In this document: positions 1 to 7,631 of the stretch, piece after piece | Layout of the letters: each line of letters starts with the position of its first letter | How positions within the stretch are numbered: position 1 is the stretch's first letter | Assembly (NCBI GenBank): GCA_947581885.1 | Contig: CANPWF010000033.1 | Span: 1-12,824 of the forward strand | Origin: an uncultured Clostridia bacterium | Lineage (GTDB): Bacteria > Bacillota > Clostridia > Christensenellales > Borkfalkiaceae | Reading direction: 5' to 3' | DNA: 12,824 bases | The notes under the pieces: model-generated | The model's database searches: none | Seen by the model: only the letters and a program-made list of their open reading frames with translations | Told to the model about the DNA's origin: nothing | Program-made: the position numbers and the translations under genes

Positions 1-4
1 CAAG

Positions 5-44
5 CCCCCTCCCCTGTGTCCCCCTCCCCGAAACGGGGCGGGGG
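5..44. other. GC-rich hairpin and G-run tract downstream of the operon
   Basis: Two direct copies of CCCCCTCCCC lie at 5-14 and 20-29. On the minus strand they give four G runs (4-5 G each) with loops of 1, 5 and 1 bases, a classical G-quadruplex pattern. The second copy can instead pair with 30-44 as a hairpin: CCCCC, one mismatch, CCCCG, loop AAA, CGGGG, mismatch, GGGGG. There is no T run on either side, so it is not a canonical intrinsic terminator. A related palindrome occurs at 8853-8878, so both may belong to one dispersed family. No function is assigned. Confidence 0.45.
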
Positions 45-73
45 ATAAGATTGGGGTGCGGGAAAGTTGTTAC

Positions 74-90
74 GAGGCGGGAGACGCCTC
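74..90. other. Small GC-rich hairpin in the operon 3' flank
   Basis: GAGGCG at 74-79 pairs perfectly with CGCCTC at 85-90 around a 5-base loop. It lies about 115 bases past the lipoprotein stop codon. No T run follows on the minus strand, so it could stabilise a 3' end or be incidental. No better terminator for the operon is visible in 1-203. Confidence 0.3.
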
Positions 91-112
91 TTCGTTGTAA
101 TTCGGACAATCA

Positions 113-205
113 GCCTTATGCAACTGCTTTTGTTACGCTATCGATGTTGTTGCAAAACGGGAGATCTGCCTTATACAACTGCTTTTTTACGCTACCGATG
201 TTGTT
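113..205. repeat. Imperfect direct repeat, 55-base period, at the lipoprotein gene end
   Basis: A 39-base segment at 113-151 recurs at 168-205 with only a few differences (both read GCCTTAT-CAACTGCTTTT...GATGTTGTT). The second copy runs into the stop codon of the lipoprotein gene. A further short copy, GTTGTTACGAGGC, is found at 66-78 and 200-212. Positions 1-203 contain no credible gene. The repeats look like a local tandem duplication at the gene's 3' end. Confidence 0.6.
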
Positions 206-3128
206 ACGAGGCAACGTACTCCGTTACGTCGCCGAACAGAATGCCGAAGCGAGGCGTTTTTTCGGCAGCGCGCAGGGTAACGAACATCCAATCGGTTCCT
301 TTTCCCGCAAAGTCGATACTGGTCGCAGTGCTCGCTGCAACATTTTCTTCGTTAGCGTAAAGATATTTTGCCAGGCTCTGATTGACATACGCCGCCTTTT
401 CCGTACCGGAGATGAAGATGGGCGCTATTGATCCATAAATCACATCGGGATTCAAACCTGCCATTGAAAGGATACCGCCCTCTGCGAACTTCCAATCGAC
501 CGCGTATTCATCGGTATACGCGCCCGCCGTGCCGCGCTTGATCGTGCCCTTCGGATAGTACGTATCCTTCTCATCGTTGCCCGCTGTTTGAAGGCTCGAA
601 GGTTCGGGGACAACGATCGCAATGACATTATAGAGTTCTACGCCTCCCTCCCCTTTGTGCATGGGTTCGCGCTTCGTGCCGTTATGGATATAATTCAGCA
701 CTTCGCCCTTCAACTTCGTGAAGATCGCGGTTGCGTTGTTGAGCGTGTACCACGATTCGTTGCCTGCCGCATCCGATTTGAGACGGGAGTCTTCATCGAC
801 GATGATCGAACCGGCAGTGCCGTTGTCGCCCGCCTTTCTGTTGCCGTCGCAGAGGATGAACAAGGGGCCGCCCGCATCCTCCATGATGCTGTTCTTGACA
901 TCGATCGTCGCGCGCCAGAGATAGAACATATTGGAGTAGATATCGTAGAACTTACTATCCGAGACGTTGACGCCGGAAGAGGTCGAGGTGGCGGGGTCGC
1001 CGCCGGAAGTGGAAGAAACCTGATCGCCGAGCACGACAACGAAGAGGCGGGAGACAATGGCGTTTTTGAGCGTGACATCTTTGGTGCAGGTGTTGAACGC
1101 CATGAGGTGGGCAGGCTCGCCGTCGGTTGCCGCGACGCGGGGGGACTGCCCCAAGATGCGCAGGTCGGAGACGGTGGGATGTCCGCCGTTCACAATTTCA
1201 ACGCCCGCGGTCGTAGCCTTGCCGTATTTGAAGAGCGACCAATGGGAGAGCGGGAAGGCGGAACCCGTAGAGGTCTTGCCATCGTACACGGTGTAGAGGC
1301 TGTGCTTTGCGCCCGACGTTTTATAGGTAATTTCGTGGAAGTTACCCATGATGCCCGTGCCCGTGGAGACGTAGACACCCTTCTGCATATTGACGCTCGT
1401 CTTTGCCTCCTCTTCCAAAGCGCCCGAAGAGGTGTCGTCAAATTTGTAGTATTGGCCTTCATTGAAACCGTCCTTGAGGGAGCCCTTGAGGTTGTTCTTC
1501 ACCTTATCGGGAAGATTGTTCGTCGTCAAAATGTTGCTGACCGTCTGATACTGAGCATCCGTCTCCTGCCAGAAGTAACTATCGGGGAGCTGATCGGGGT
1601 CGATGGTGATATTGCTGTGGAGGACAATATTCTTGACGGGGGCATTCTTCGGGTCGCCCGTCTTGATGATGTTGTAGTCAACGAGAGGCTTATCGTCCCA
1701 GCGGAGGGTACCCGCCGCCGTCTTGACCTCTTGCCAATGCTTGGGATTGAGGTTATCGAACACGGAGAGACCGATCTGGTTGTAGACGTTGTAGCCGTCG
1801 ACGACCTCGATGGTCGCCTCGATCTCCGAGTCGCCCCCACCTGCAAGCGTGTAGTAATTCGTATCGGGCGTGATCGTGAGTTTGAACACCTTGCCCACCG
1901 CTTCTTCCGTGAAATCATAATAGTTGGGGAGGAGCGGGTTGGTCGTCACATAGTTTTCCACGTTCTCGACGGACTCAAAGTTTCCGCTCGCCCCCTTCAT
2001 TTTGAGGGTAAAAGTGGTGCGCACGGTGACGGGAACAGCCTGCGTTGTGGAAACCAAAGTGGTGGCATCGGGCTGGAACTCGAAGGCGTTGTCGTCGCCG
2101 ACCTTATAGGTCTCAAAACCCTTCATGAAAATATCGCGGTTCTGACTATTGGTGCCCGCCGCGTCGTCTGTGGTCGCCGCAACGTTGGAATAGAACGCAG
2201 GAAGGGCATAGCGATTCAGGTTTTGTTTCTGCACCTGTTCGAGCACCGTGATGGGAACGGTGACCGAAACGTTATCATAGGTGAAGGTGAGGTTTTTCTC
2301 GCCCGCAACGGACGTAGAGATCAAATCGACGTTGGTGGTAACGCCCGCGGAATTGCCCTTGAGGGTCTCGTCCTTCGTGCCGTCGGAATAGTGACGAACG
2401 ATGGTGAATTGACCGAGGAACGCAGCATCAAGCGATGCACCGTATTCGACGGTGCGAGCCGCGGCGGTTGACCGCGCTTCAATGCTGATGAGGGTCCTCA
2501 CGGGAGGAGCGGCGGTGACGGTGATTTTGACGGTGGTAGACTTCGTCACGCCGCCATCGGTATAACTGAACGTGACATCGGTCGTGCCTTCCTGCGCGGT
2601 GGAGACGGTAGCGGGGCTACGCGTGATCTCCTCGGAGTCGCCGTAGAGGGTGACATCGTTGCCGACGGAGAAGATCGCGGTGAGGACAAAGGCATGATAG
2701 TCGATCACATCGCCCACCCGATAGGCGGTCTTGCCGCCCGAGAACTGCAAACCTTTGAGGACATCCTGCTGTTTCTCGCGCACGGTGATGCCGACGGAAG
2801 CCTCCTGCTCTTTATAGGTGACGGTGAGGGTCTTGGTGCCCGCGGTCGTCATATCGATGTCGTTATGGGCAACGCCCTTCTCCGTATCCGCCGCCGTGAG
2901 CTGTTCTTCGCCGTTTGCATAGACGGCACGGAGCTTGACGGCGGAATAATCGAACGTATCGCCGACTTCGTACGTCGTTTTGAGGTCGCTCGTCACGATG
3001 AATACGCCGCGCAGTTCGCCAAGGTCATCGGTCTGCGGCTGCATCATGTTGCATGCCGTAAACGCGAAGGTGCTAAGGAGAATCAGCGCGGTTACCAACG
3101 CGAGCCATCTCGCTTTGAAATTTTGCAT
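204..3128 (-). CDS. Large Ig-domain surface lipoprotein with probable beta-helix C-terminal region
   Basis: This is a 974-residue predicted lipoprotein of the outer cell surface. The N-terminus is a lipoprotein signal: a basic start, a hydrophobic core and the lipobox FTAC with the lipidated Cys at residue 26. Three bacterial Ig-like (Big_3-like) domains follow at about 41-117, 125-205 and 212-296, each with a pattern such as YEVGDTFDYSAVKLRAVY. Another beta-rich segment spans about 366-445 and ends in EVVDGYNVYN. Residues about 495-810 show short strand-turn repeats (NIVLHSNITI, VSDLRILG, DVTLKNAIV, IDVKNSIME) that resemble a right-handed beta-helix. No catalytic motif is recognised. The start is supported by GGAGGG six bases before the ATG. 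It is the last gene of the leftward operon, 68 bases after the small membrane protein; no strong promoter is seen in that gap, so co-transcription is likely. The ligand, a glycan or other envelope partner, is unknown. Confidence 0.85.
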   Translation of the reverse strand: MQNFKARWLALVTALILLSTFAFTACNMMQPQTDDLGELRGVFIVTSDLKTTYEVGDTFDYSAVKLRAVYANGEEQLTAADTEKGVAHNDIDMTTAGTKTLTVTYKEQEASVGITVREKQQDVLKGLQFSGGKTAYRVGDVIDYHAFVLTAIFSVGNDVTLYGDSEEITRSPATVSTAQEGTTDVTFSYTDGGVTKSTTVKITVTAAPPVRTLISIEARSTAAARTVEYGASLDAAFLGQFTIVRHYSDGTKDETLKGNSAGVTTNVDLISTSVAGEKNLTFTYDNVSVTVPITVLEQVQKQNLNRYALPAFYSNVAATTDDAAGTNSQNRDIFMKGFETYKVGDDNAFEFQPDATTLVSTTQAVPVTVRTTFTLKMKGASGNFESVENVENYVTTNPLLPNYYDFTEEAVGKVFKLTITPDTNYYTLAGGGDSEIEATIEVVDGYNVYNQIGLSVFDNLNPKHWQEVKTAAGTLRWDDKPLVDYNIIKTGDPKNAPVKNIVLHSNITIDPDQLPDSYFWQETDAQYQTVSNILTTNNLPDKVKNNLKGSLKDGFNEGQYYKFDDTSSGALEEEAKTSVNMQKGVYVSTGTGIMGNFHEITYKTSGAKHSLYTVYDGKTSTGSAFPLSHWSLFKYGKATTAGVEIVNGGHPTVSDLRILGQSPRVAATDGEPAHLMAFNTCTKDVTLKNAIVSRLFVVVLGDQVSSTSGGDPATSTSSGVNVSDSKFYDIYSNMFYLWRATIDVKNSIMEDAGGPLFILCDGNRKAGDNGTAGSIIVDEDSRLKSDAAGNESWYTLNNATAIFTKLKGEVLNYIHNGTKREPMHKGEGGVELYNVIAIVVPEPSSLQTAGNDEKDTYYPKGTIKRGTAGAYTDEYAVDWKFAEGGILSMAGLNPDVIYGSIAPIFISGTEKAAYVNQSLAKYLYANEENVAASTATSIDFAGKGTDWMFVTLRAAEKTPRFGILFGDVTEYVAS

Positions 3129-3196
3129 TGTGTTCCCTCCAAATTTTTATTCTTGTATCGGTTCTATCTAAACGCCGCTGTTGCGACAGGTGTTTT

Positions 3197-3649
3197 TTAT
3201 GCCAATGCGTAGTATTCCTGCGGGTCGAGAAGATACAGCGTGATGTCGATCTCGGCACCGCCGCCGTCCTTGGCGCGGTAGTGAAGGCGGGCACTCCCCG
3301 TCTTTTGCGCGTGAATGTTGAGCCCGTCGAGCCGCACCACCTCCTGATCGGCAGTGTCGGGGACGGTGAGTTCCACGGCACCCTCCGTCGCATCGGCGGG
3401 GTCTATCTCGTAGTCGATGCGGACGATGAGATCGTCGAAATAGGGAAGAACGAGGATGTAGGCTCCCTCCTCCTGCCCGCTCCCGAGTTTTACCCCCGAG
3501 ATGTTGGCGGAGGTGGTCACTTCCGTAGGCGTGATGCTCTTTATATAGATGCGGGTGTTATAGGAGATCATCTTCATGCCGAAGATGCCCACGAGGACGA
3601 CGGACAGCACAAAGGTGATGAGAACGATGATGACCGAACTCTTCTTCAT
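3197..3649 (-). CDS. Small single-span membrane protein with extracellular Ig-like domain
   Basis: This 150-residue protein has a hydrophobic anchor at residues 5-27 after MKKSS. The outer part at about 62-142 is beta-rich and resembles a BIG2 Ig-like domain (YEIDPADATEGAVELTVPD, then LNIHAQKTGSARLHYRAKDGG). There is no lipobox Cys. I chose the ATG at 3649 because GGGGAGG sits just upstream, inside the end of the permease gene; the reading frame is open 20 codons further upstream, but that extension overlaps the permease and has no visible ribosome site. Only one base separates it from the permease stop, so translation is probably coupled. It may be an accessory or tethering subunit of the transporter, or a partner of the lipoprotein. 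No enzyme function is suggested. Confidence 0.82.
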   Translation of the reverse strand: MKKSSVIIVLITFVLSVVLVGIFGMKMISYNTRIYIKSITPTEVTTSANISGVKLGSGQEEGAYILVLPYFDDLIVRIDYEIDPADATEGAVELTVPDTADQEVVRLDGLNIHAQKTGSARLHYRAKDGGGAEIDITLYLLDPQEYYALA

Positions 3650-3650
3650 C

Positions 3651-5273
3651 TCATACCTCCCCGAAGTAGAGCCGCGCACGCTCGAAGTACAGGAACACGC
3701 GCACCGCAAGGAATGCCGCAGAGATGAGGAACAGTTTCAAGAATGCACCCGTGGAGCCGCTGATGAGGTAGTACCCCGCCGTGAAGAGCACCGACAAGAC
3801 GACGGCAATGGCGGTCGCCTTGGCCTCGTTGCCGCCCGCCTCCTTGGATTCGGGGTGCATGATGTCGATCTCGGCACACCAGAACACATGGGCGAGGTTG
3901 ACGCACACCGCCATGCCCGCAAACGCGAGTGCCTGCCCCACGGGCGCAGACGAGACGATGCCGTACACAATGGCCGCCGCCACCGCCGAGAGCGTAGAGA
4001 GCACGCCGCGTAGAAGCAGCCGCGCCGAGAGCAGAAGGCGGAAATCGGCGGGGCGCGTTTTGAGAAGGTCGCGAGCGTTCCCATCCCTGCTGTACGCGTG
4101 CGCAAGGAAGGTGTTCGAGGTGAGCACGGTGATGAGGAGCACAAGAATGTTGAATGCCGCCGTCATCGACTGCCCCGAGAGGCTGGTATCCATCGCGGCA
4201 TACACGCGGTTAAGGGCAAAGAGCACGAGGGCGGGCACGCAGAATTCCACCACGCTCCGCCACGCCGCCTTGCCGCTTCTTACACTGCGCAGAATGTCCT
4301 CCGCGAAGGGGCTCGTAGCCCGCGCGTGAACGCGGTTTCTTTTGGCGCGGCGGCGGGAAGTTGTCGCCTCGCCGGCTTCCGCCGTCATGTGCAGGAAGAG
4401 TTTGTGCGCCGTGAGGAAGGAAAGCCCGACGAGCACGGCGGCGACACCGAGCACACTGAAAAACACCGTTGCCGCCTGTGGCATCACGGGATTGCGGGCG
4501 AGCGCGAGGCTGCTTCCCACCATCATGCGCGTCATCATATACCACGGGTAGAAGATTTGGCAGAACTTGGCAAGAAAACCACGCACCGAGCGGGTGATAC
4601 TGCCCCATTGGCCGAGCAGGTTGATGTTCGCGGGGAGAAGCCCCACGATCCAAAACGCCACGCCGATGAGTGCCGCCGCCGCGCCCGCGATGAGCAAATA
4701 TTTGAGGACGGGGACCCGCCCGAGCACGCGCGGGACGTAGTGCGCGGGGATGGAGAGCACCGCCCCCGCCGCCACGGGGAGCATCGTGACGAAGAGGAAG
4801 CAGAAGAGCATCCACGGATAGTAGAACCAGACCGCACCGCAGACGATCCCATACGAGAGGAAGAGCGGCACGACGAGCAGGAGCCCGCGCTTTAACTCGC
4901 GGATGTAGTACACGGCGAGTTTGGAGAGGAACACGAGGCTCTGCGGCACGGGCAGAACGAGCAGAATGACGTTATCCGCCCCGCGGTAGAGGGCATGGCT
5001 CAATCCGATCATGCAGGAGAGCGTCGCCATGATTTGGATAACGGTGAAGAGAACGGCGACGACCGTCTCCGGCACCCCCGCCCCGAGGGAGAACACGGAG
5101 AGCAGGGAAGAAATCTTGAATACCGCGTAGAACCCCGCCGTCACCGCCGCAAAGAGCAGGATGCCGACCCCCGCCTTCAAGATGACGGCTCGCTTGTTTT
5201 TGAAGAAGGAGCGGTCGATGAGGCTCTTCATTTGGATCCCGATGAGGATCCTGAAATTACGGAGTCCCCTCAT
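3651..5273 (-). CDS. ABC transporter permease, about 12 transmembrane segments
   Basis: This 540-residue integral membrane protein should form the channel for the ATPase encoded just upstream. About twelve hydrophobic segments fall into two halves (roughly residues 31-290 and 341-530) joined by a basic cytoplasmic stretch at about 300-340 (SRRRAKRNR). The halves carry matching loops, ADNVILLVLPVPQSLVFLSK near residue 100 and NARDLLKTRPADFRLLLSAR near 400. This internal duplication is typical of large ABC-2/EcsB-like permeases in Bacillota. The ATG overlaps the stop of the ATPase gene as ATGA, showing translational coupling; a second Met at residue 15 is a possible alternative start. The substrate cannot be read from the sequence. 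The exported-type neighbours point to envelope material, a polysaccharide or a peptide. No truncation is seen. Confidence 0.88.
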   Translation of the reverse strand: MRGLRNFRILIGIQMKSLIDRSFFKNKRAVILKAGVGILLFAAVTAGFYAVFKISSLLSVFSLGAGVPETVVAVLFTVIQIMATLSCMIGLSHALYRGADNVILLVLPVPQSLVFLSKLAVYYIRELKRGLLLVVPLFLSYGIVCGAVWFYYPWMLFCFLFVTMLPVAAGAVLSIPAHYVPRVLGRVPVLKYLLIAGAAAALIGVAFWIVGLLPANINLLGQWGSITRSVRGFLAKFCQIFYPWYMMTRMMVGSSLALARNPVMPQAATVFFSVLGVAAVLVGLSFLTAHKLFLHMTAEAGEATTSRRRAKRNRVHARATSPFAEDILRSVRSGKAAWRSVVEFCVPALVLFALNRVYAAMDTSLSGQSMTAAFNILVLLITVLTSNTFLAHAYSRDGNARDLLKTRPADFRLLLSARLLLRGVLSTLSAVAAAIVYGIVSSAPVGQALAFAGMAVCVNLAHVFWCAEIDIMHPESKEAGGNEAKATAIAVVLSVLFTAGYYLISGSTGAFLKLFLISAAFLAVRVFLYFERARLYFGEV

Positions 5274-7531
5274 GCCTTTTCCGCCCTCTTCGTCTTTTTC
5301 GCCTTTTCCGCTCTCTGTTTTTCATAGGGAACGGGAGCGACCTCCCCTCCCCCGATTACGCCGAGATAGAACTGTTCGAGCGTGGAGTTCTTTTCTATCT
5401 CCTCCACACTGCCGACGCATTGGATCTGCCCCTTCCGGATGATGGCGATGCGGTCGCAGATGCGCTCGACGACCTCGATGAGGTGGCTGGAAAAGAATAC
5501 GACGTTCCCCGCCGCCGCGTGCTTGCGCATGCACTCCTTCACCTGAAAGATGCTGTTCGGGTCGAGGCCCGTCAAGGGTTCGTCGAGGATCCACACCTTG
5601 GGGTTATGCACGAGTGCCGCCATGATGGCGACCTTTTGCTTCATGCCGTGCGAATAGGTGGAGATGGGATCGTCGAAGGCACTTTGCATCTCGAAAATTT
5701 CGAGATACCCGTTGAGACGTTCATCGCGCTCCGCCTGCGGGATCTCGTAGAGGTCGGCGATGTAGTTGACGTATTCCCTCCCCGTGAGACGTTCGTACAG
5801 GGCATAGTGGTCGGGCACGAAGCCGATCTGCCGCTTGGCCTGTACGCTCTGCTTTTTTACGTCGTAGCCGCAGACGGAGACGGTGCCCTCGTCGACGGGC
5901 TGGATCCCCACGATGCTCTTGATGATGGTGGACTTCCCCGCGCCGTTGGGGCCGAGGAACCCGAAGATCTCGCCGCCGTTTACTTCGAGGTCTACTTTAT
6001 ATGCGGCATAGACATCGCTCTTACCGTACCGCTTGGAAAAATTCTCTACGCACAGAAGTGCCTTGTTTTCGTACATGGGGATGCCTCCCTCCTTTGTGTA
6101 TTCGTGCGCGAGCGCGTCCATTTTTATCTTTCGCCTGCGCACGGCGAGATCCTTCCAGCCGTCCACGCTCCGATAGGCGAGTTCGTATAAAAACCACATC
6201 GCAAACGCAAGCAGACAGTATACGAGGAAATAAATTGCCTGATAGAGCGGGTAGAAAGTAAACGAGAGTTCGCCTATCCTGAAACTCCATACAAGGTCGC
6301 GCAGGCGTTCCGCCCATGTGCCGAGTTTGTCGGCAACGAAGTCGGAATTGATGAAGAAATAATCCACGCCGTGCACATAGTTGGAGAACCAGCTGTTCAG
6401 AAAGAGCACGAGCAGGAAATAGCAGCCGAACCCCACGATGGAATAGAGGAATTGTTTGAGCCGCGGACGTTCAAACACCCCGAATCCCACGCAGAGAAGG
6501 GGCATGAAGAATGCCTGATAGTGGGAGCGGAAGAAGCGGAACGTCCCCGCGACGATCATCGAACCGCCCAGACCTTCCAACCCGTAATTGGGCATCATCA
6601 TGGCGATGAACGCCCCGAATACGTTGATGAAGTAGGTGAAATAAAAGAGCCGCTTCATCTTGAAGGCGAGGCAGAGCGGCAGGATATACATTGCGGTATT
6701 GCAGAGGTGGAAGGGCAAACTTCCGAGGCGGGACATCCCCCACAGCATGGGGAATTTTTGAATAAACATGAATTGCCACAGTCCGGCAAGCGAATAGTAC
6801 AGGAGAACGAGCCGCTTCGTCTCCGCGTCCTTGCTCCCGACGAGAAGCGCGAGCACGACGGGAATGACGGCGGCGGGATAGATATAGATGCGGTGCCACA
6901 GATTGAGGTCGATGACCTTCATCGCGTAGTTCCCCGGGCGGAGCAGGAGTTGAAGTGTATAATTGGGGGCGGTGCAAAGGAGGATCCCGAGGAGTGCGAG
7001 AGCGACCCAGCCGAGTTTTTTCTTGTACGCGCCGAACCCCTTCACCGCCCACGCAAATTGGCAGACGGCGATCCCGAGCCCCACGCCGACGCTCGCCGCG
7101 AGAATGGCGGAGCGCACCGTAACGCCCTCCGCAAGGGCGTGCCCCGTGTACAGGGCGACGTAGTCGTTCAGGAAGATGACATCAAAAAAGAACGCCGCGA
7201 GCGGGAGCACGGTGAGAACGCTCACCCACGGACATTTTTCACGGAAGAAGGGATACAGCACAAGGAACAACCCGCCCGCGACCGAGATCCACGAGAGGAT
7301 GAGCGCGCCGATCCTTCCCACCGTATGAACACCGGGGACAGCATCGGGCGCGTAGACCGTGGAGATAGCGTCGGTATCATAGAGATAGCCCGCAAAGAGG
7401 AGCGCGGCAAAAAGGAGCGCGAGAATGCACTCCGCAATATGGTGCCGCTTTTCTCCGAGCATCCGCGCAAGCAAGAGCCCCAGCGCGGCGCAGAGAGCGA
7501 ACGATAGCGTGTATAGATACCAGATCGTCAT
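5270..7531 (-). CDS. Fusion of YwaF-like membrane domain and ABC transporter ATPase
   Basis: This 753-residue protein has two parts. Residues 1 to about 455 are a polytopic membrane region (about a dozen hydrophobic segments). Its second half matches the YwaF/TMEM164-like family: LPFHLCNTAMYILPLCL at 272-288, FINVFGAFIAMMMPNYG, and HGVDYFFINSDF. The classical YwaF protein is only about half as long. Residues 486-753 are a complete EcsA-type ABC ATPase: Walker A GPNGAGKST (527-535), D-loop region GFVPDHYALYE where Asp replaces the usual Q-loop Gln, signature YSHGMKQK (626-633), Walker B VWILDEPLTGLDP (646-658) and switch His683. A Lys/Ala/Glu/Arg tail ends it. I chose ATG 7531, preceded by GAGGGG, over an upstream TTG at 7570. 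A much stronger ribosome site precedes the ATG at 6076, so a separate 268-residue ATPase is probably also made. The ATPase would energise the permease encoded next. Confidence 0.85.
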   Translation of the reverse strand: MTIWYLYTLSFALCAALGLLLARMLGEKRHHIAECILALLFAALLFAGYLYDTDAISTVYAPDAVPGVHTVGRIGALILSWISVAGGLFLVLYPFFREKCPWVSVLTVLPLAAFFFDVIFLNDYVALYTGHALAEGVTVRSAILAASVGVGLGIAVCQFAWAVKGFGAYKKKLGWVALALLGILLCTAPNYTLQLLLRPGNYAMKVIDLNLWHRIYIYPAAVIPVVLALLVGSKDAETKRLVLLYYSLAGLWQFMFIQKFPMLWGMSRLGSLPFHLCNTAMYILPLCLAFKMKRLFYFTYFINVFGAFIAMMMPNYGLEGLGGSMIVAGTFRFFRSHYQAFFMPLLCVGFGVFERPRLKQFLYSIVGFGCYFLLVLFLNSWFSNYVHGVDYFFINSDFVADKLGTWAERLRDLVWSFRIGELSFTFYPLYQAIYFLVYCLLAFAMWFLYELAYRSVDGWKDLAVRRRKIKMDALAHEYTKEGGIPMYENKALLCVENFSKRYGKSDVYAAYKVDLEVNGGEIFGFLGPNGAGKSTIIKSIVGIQPVDEGTVSVCGYDVKKQSVQAKRQIGFVPDHYALYERLTGREYVNYIADLYEIPQAERDERLNGYLEIFEMQSAFDDPISTYSHGMKQKVAIMAALVHNPKVWILDEPLTGLDPNSIFQVKECMRKHAAAGNVVFFSSHLIEVVERICDRIAIIRKGQIQCVGSVEEIEKNSTLEQFYLGVIGGGEVAPVPYEKQRAEKAKKTKRAEKA
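6084..6095 (-). promoter_or_regulatory. Internal Shine-Dalgarno site before the ATPase domain start (ATG 6076)
   Basis: The minus strand reads AAAGGAGGGAGG, seven bases before an in-frame ATG at 6074-6076 that begins MYENKALLCVENF. That is exactly where free-standing ABC ATPases of this family begin. It is stronger than the site for the full-length protein. It suggests that the ATPase is translated on its own (5270-6076, 268 residues) as well as, or instead of, as a fusion. Confidence 0.7.
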
Positions 7532-7583
7532 CCGTACCCCTCGGCAAAAGTAAATTGCAGTGATGGTCAATTGTTTAATCTAC

Positions 7584-7595
7584 TAAACCGGTTTA
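7584..7595. promoter_or_regulatory. LacI-type operator palindrome TAAACCGGTTTA
   Basis: This is a perfect 12-bp palindrome with central CCGG. It lies immediately downstream of the -10 element at 7600-7605, where transcription should start. LacI/GalR-family regulators commonly bind palindromes with a central CG of this type, and this position would block transcription. No LacI-family gene is in the window, so the regulator would act in trans. Confidence 0.5.
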
Positions 7596-7599
7596 TCTT

Positions 7600-7631
7600 A
7601 TCATACCTCTTCACCCCCCCCCCATTGTCAA
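7600..7631 (-). promoter_or_regulatory. Operon promoter with ten-G run in the spacer
   Basis: On the minus strand TTGACA (7631-7626) is a perfect -35 and TATGAT (7605-7600) a near-perfect -10. The spacer is 20 bp and contains G10 (7614-7623). The usual spacing is 17 bp, which this promoter would have with G7. It should drive the leftward operon with a leader of about 60 bases. Slippage in the G run would change the spacing and therefore the promoter strength. Confidence 0.6.

Noticed and set aside
588..2471. Plus-strand open frame of 627 codons opposite the lipoprotein
   Set aside because: It lacks a ribosome site and family resemblance. It is a mirror of the lipoprotein's codon pattern, and the minus frame has a signal peptide, lipobox and Ig domains.
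3129..3196. Separate promoter for the lipoprotein gene
   Set aside because: TTTAGA and A/T-rich bases occur, but no -35/-10 pair with proper spacing. The 68-base gap is compatible with one operon.
6371..7507. Plus-strand open frame of 378 codons opposite the YwaF-like domain
   Set aside because: It is rich in His, Glu, Arg and Asp with no domain pattern, as expected from reading antisense to a hydrophobic protein.
7532..7570. TTG start at 7570 for the YwaF-ABC gene
   Set aside because: ATG at 7531 has GAGGGG upstream and leads directly into the first membrane segment. The 13 extra residues have no ribosome site.
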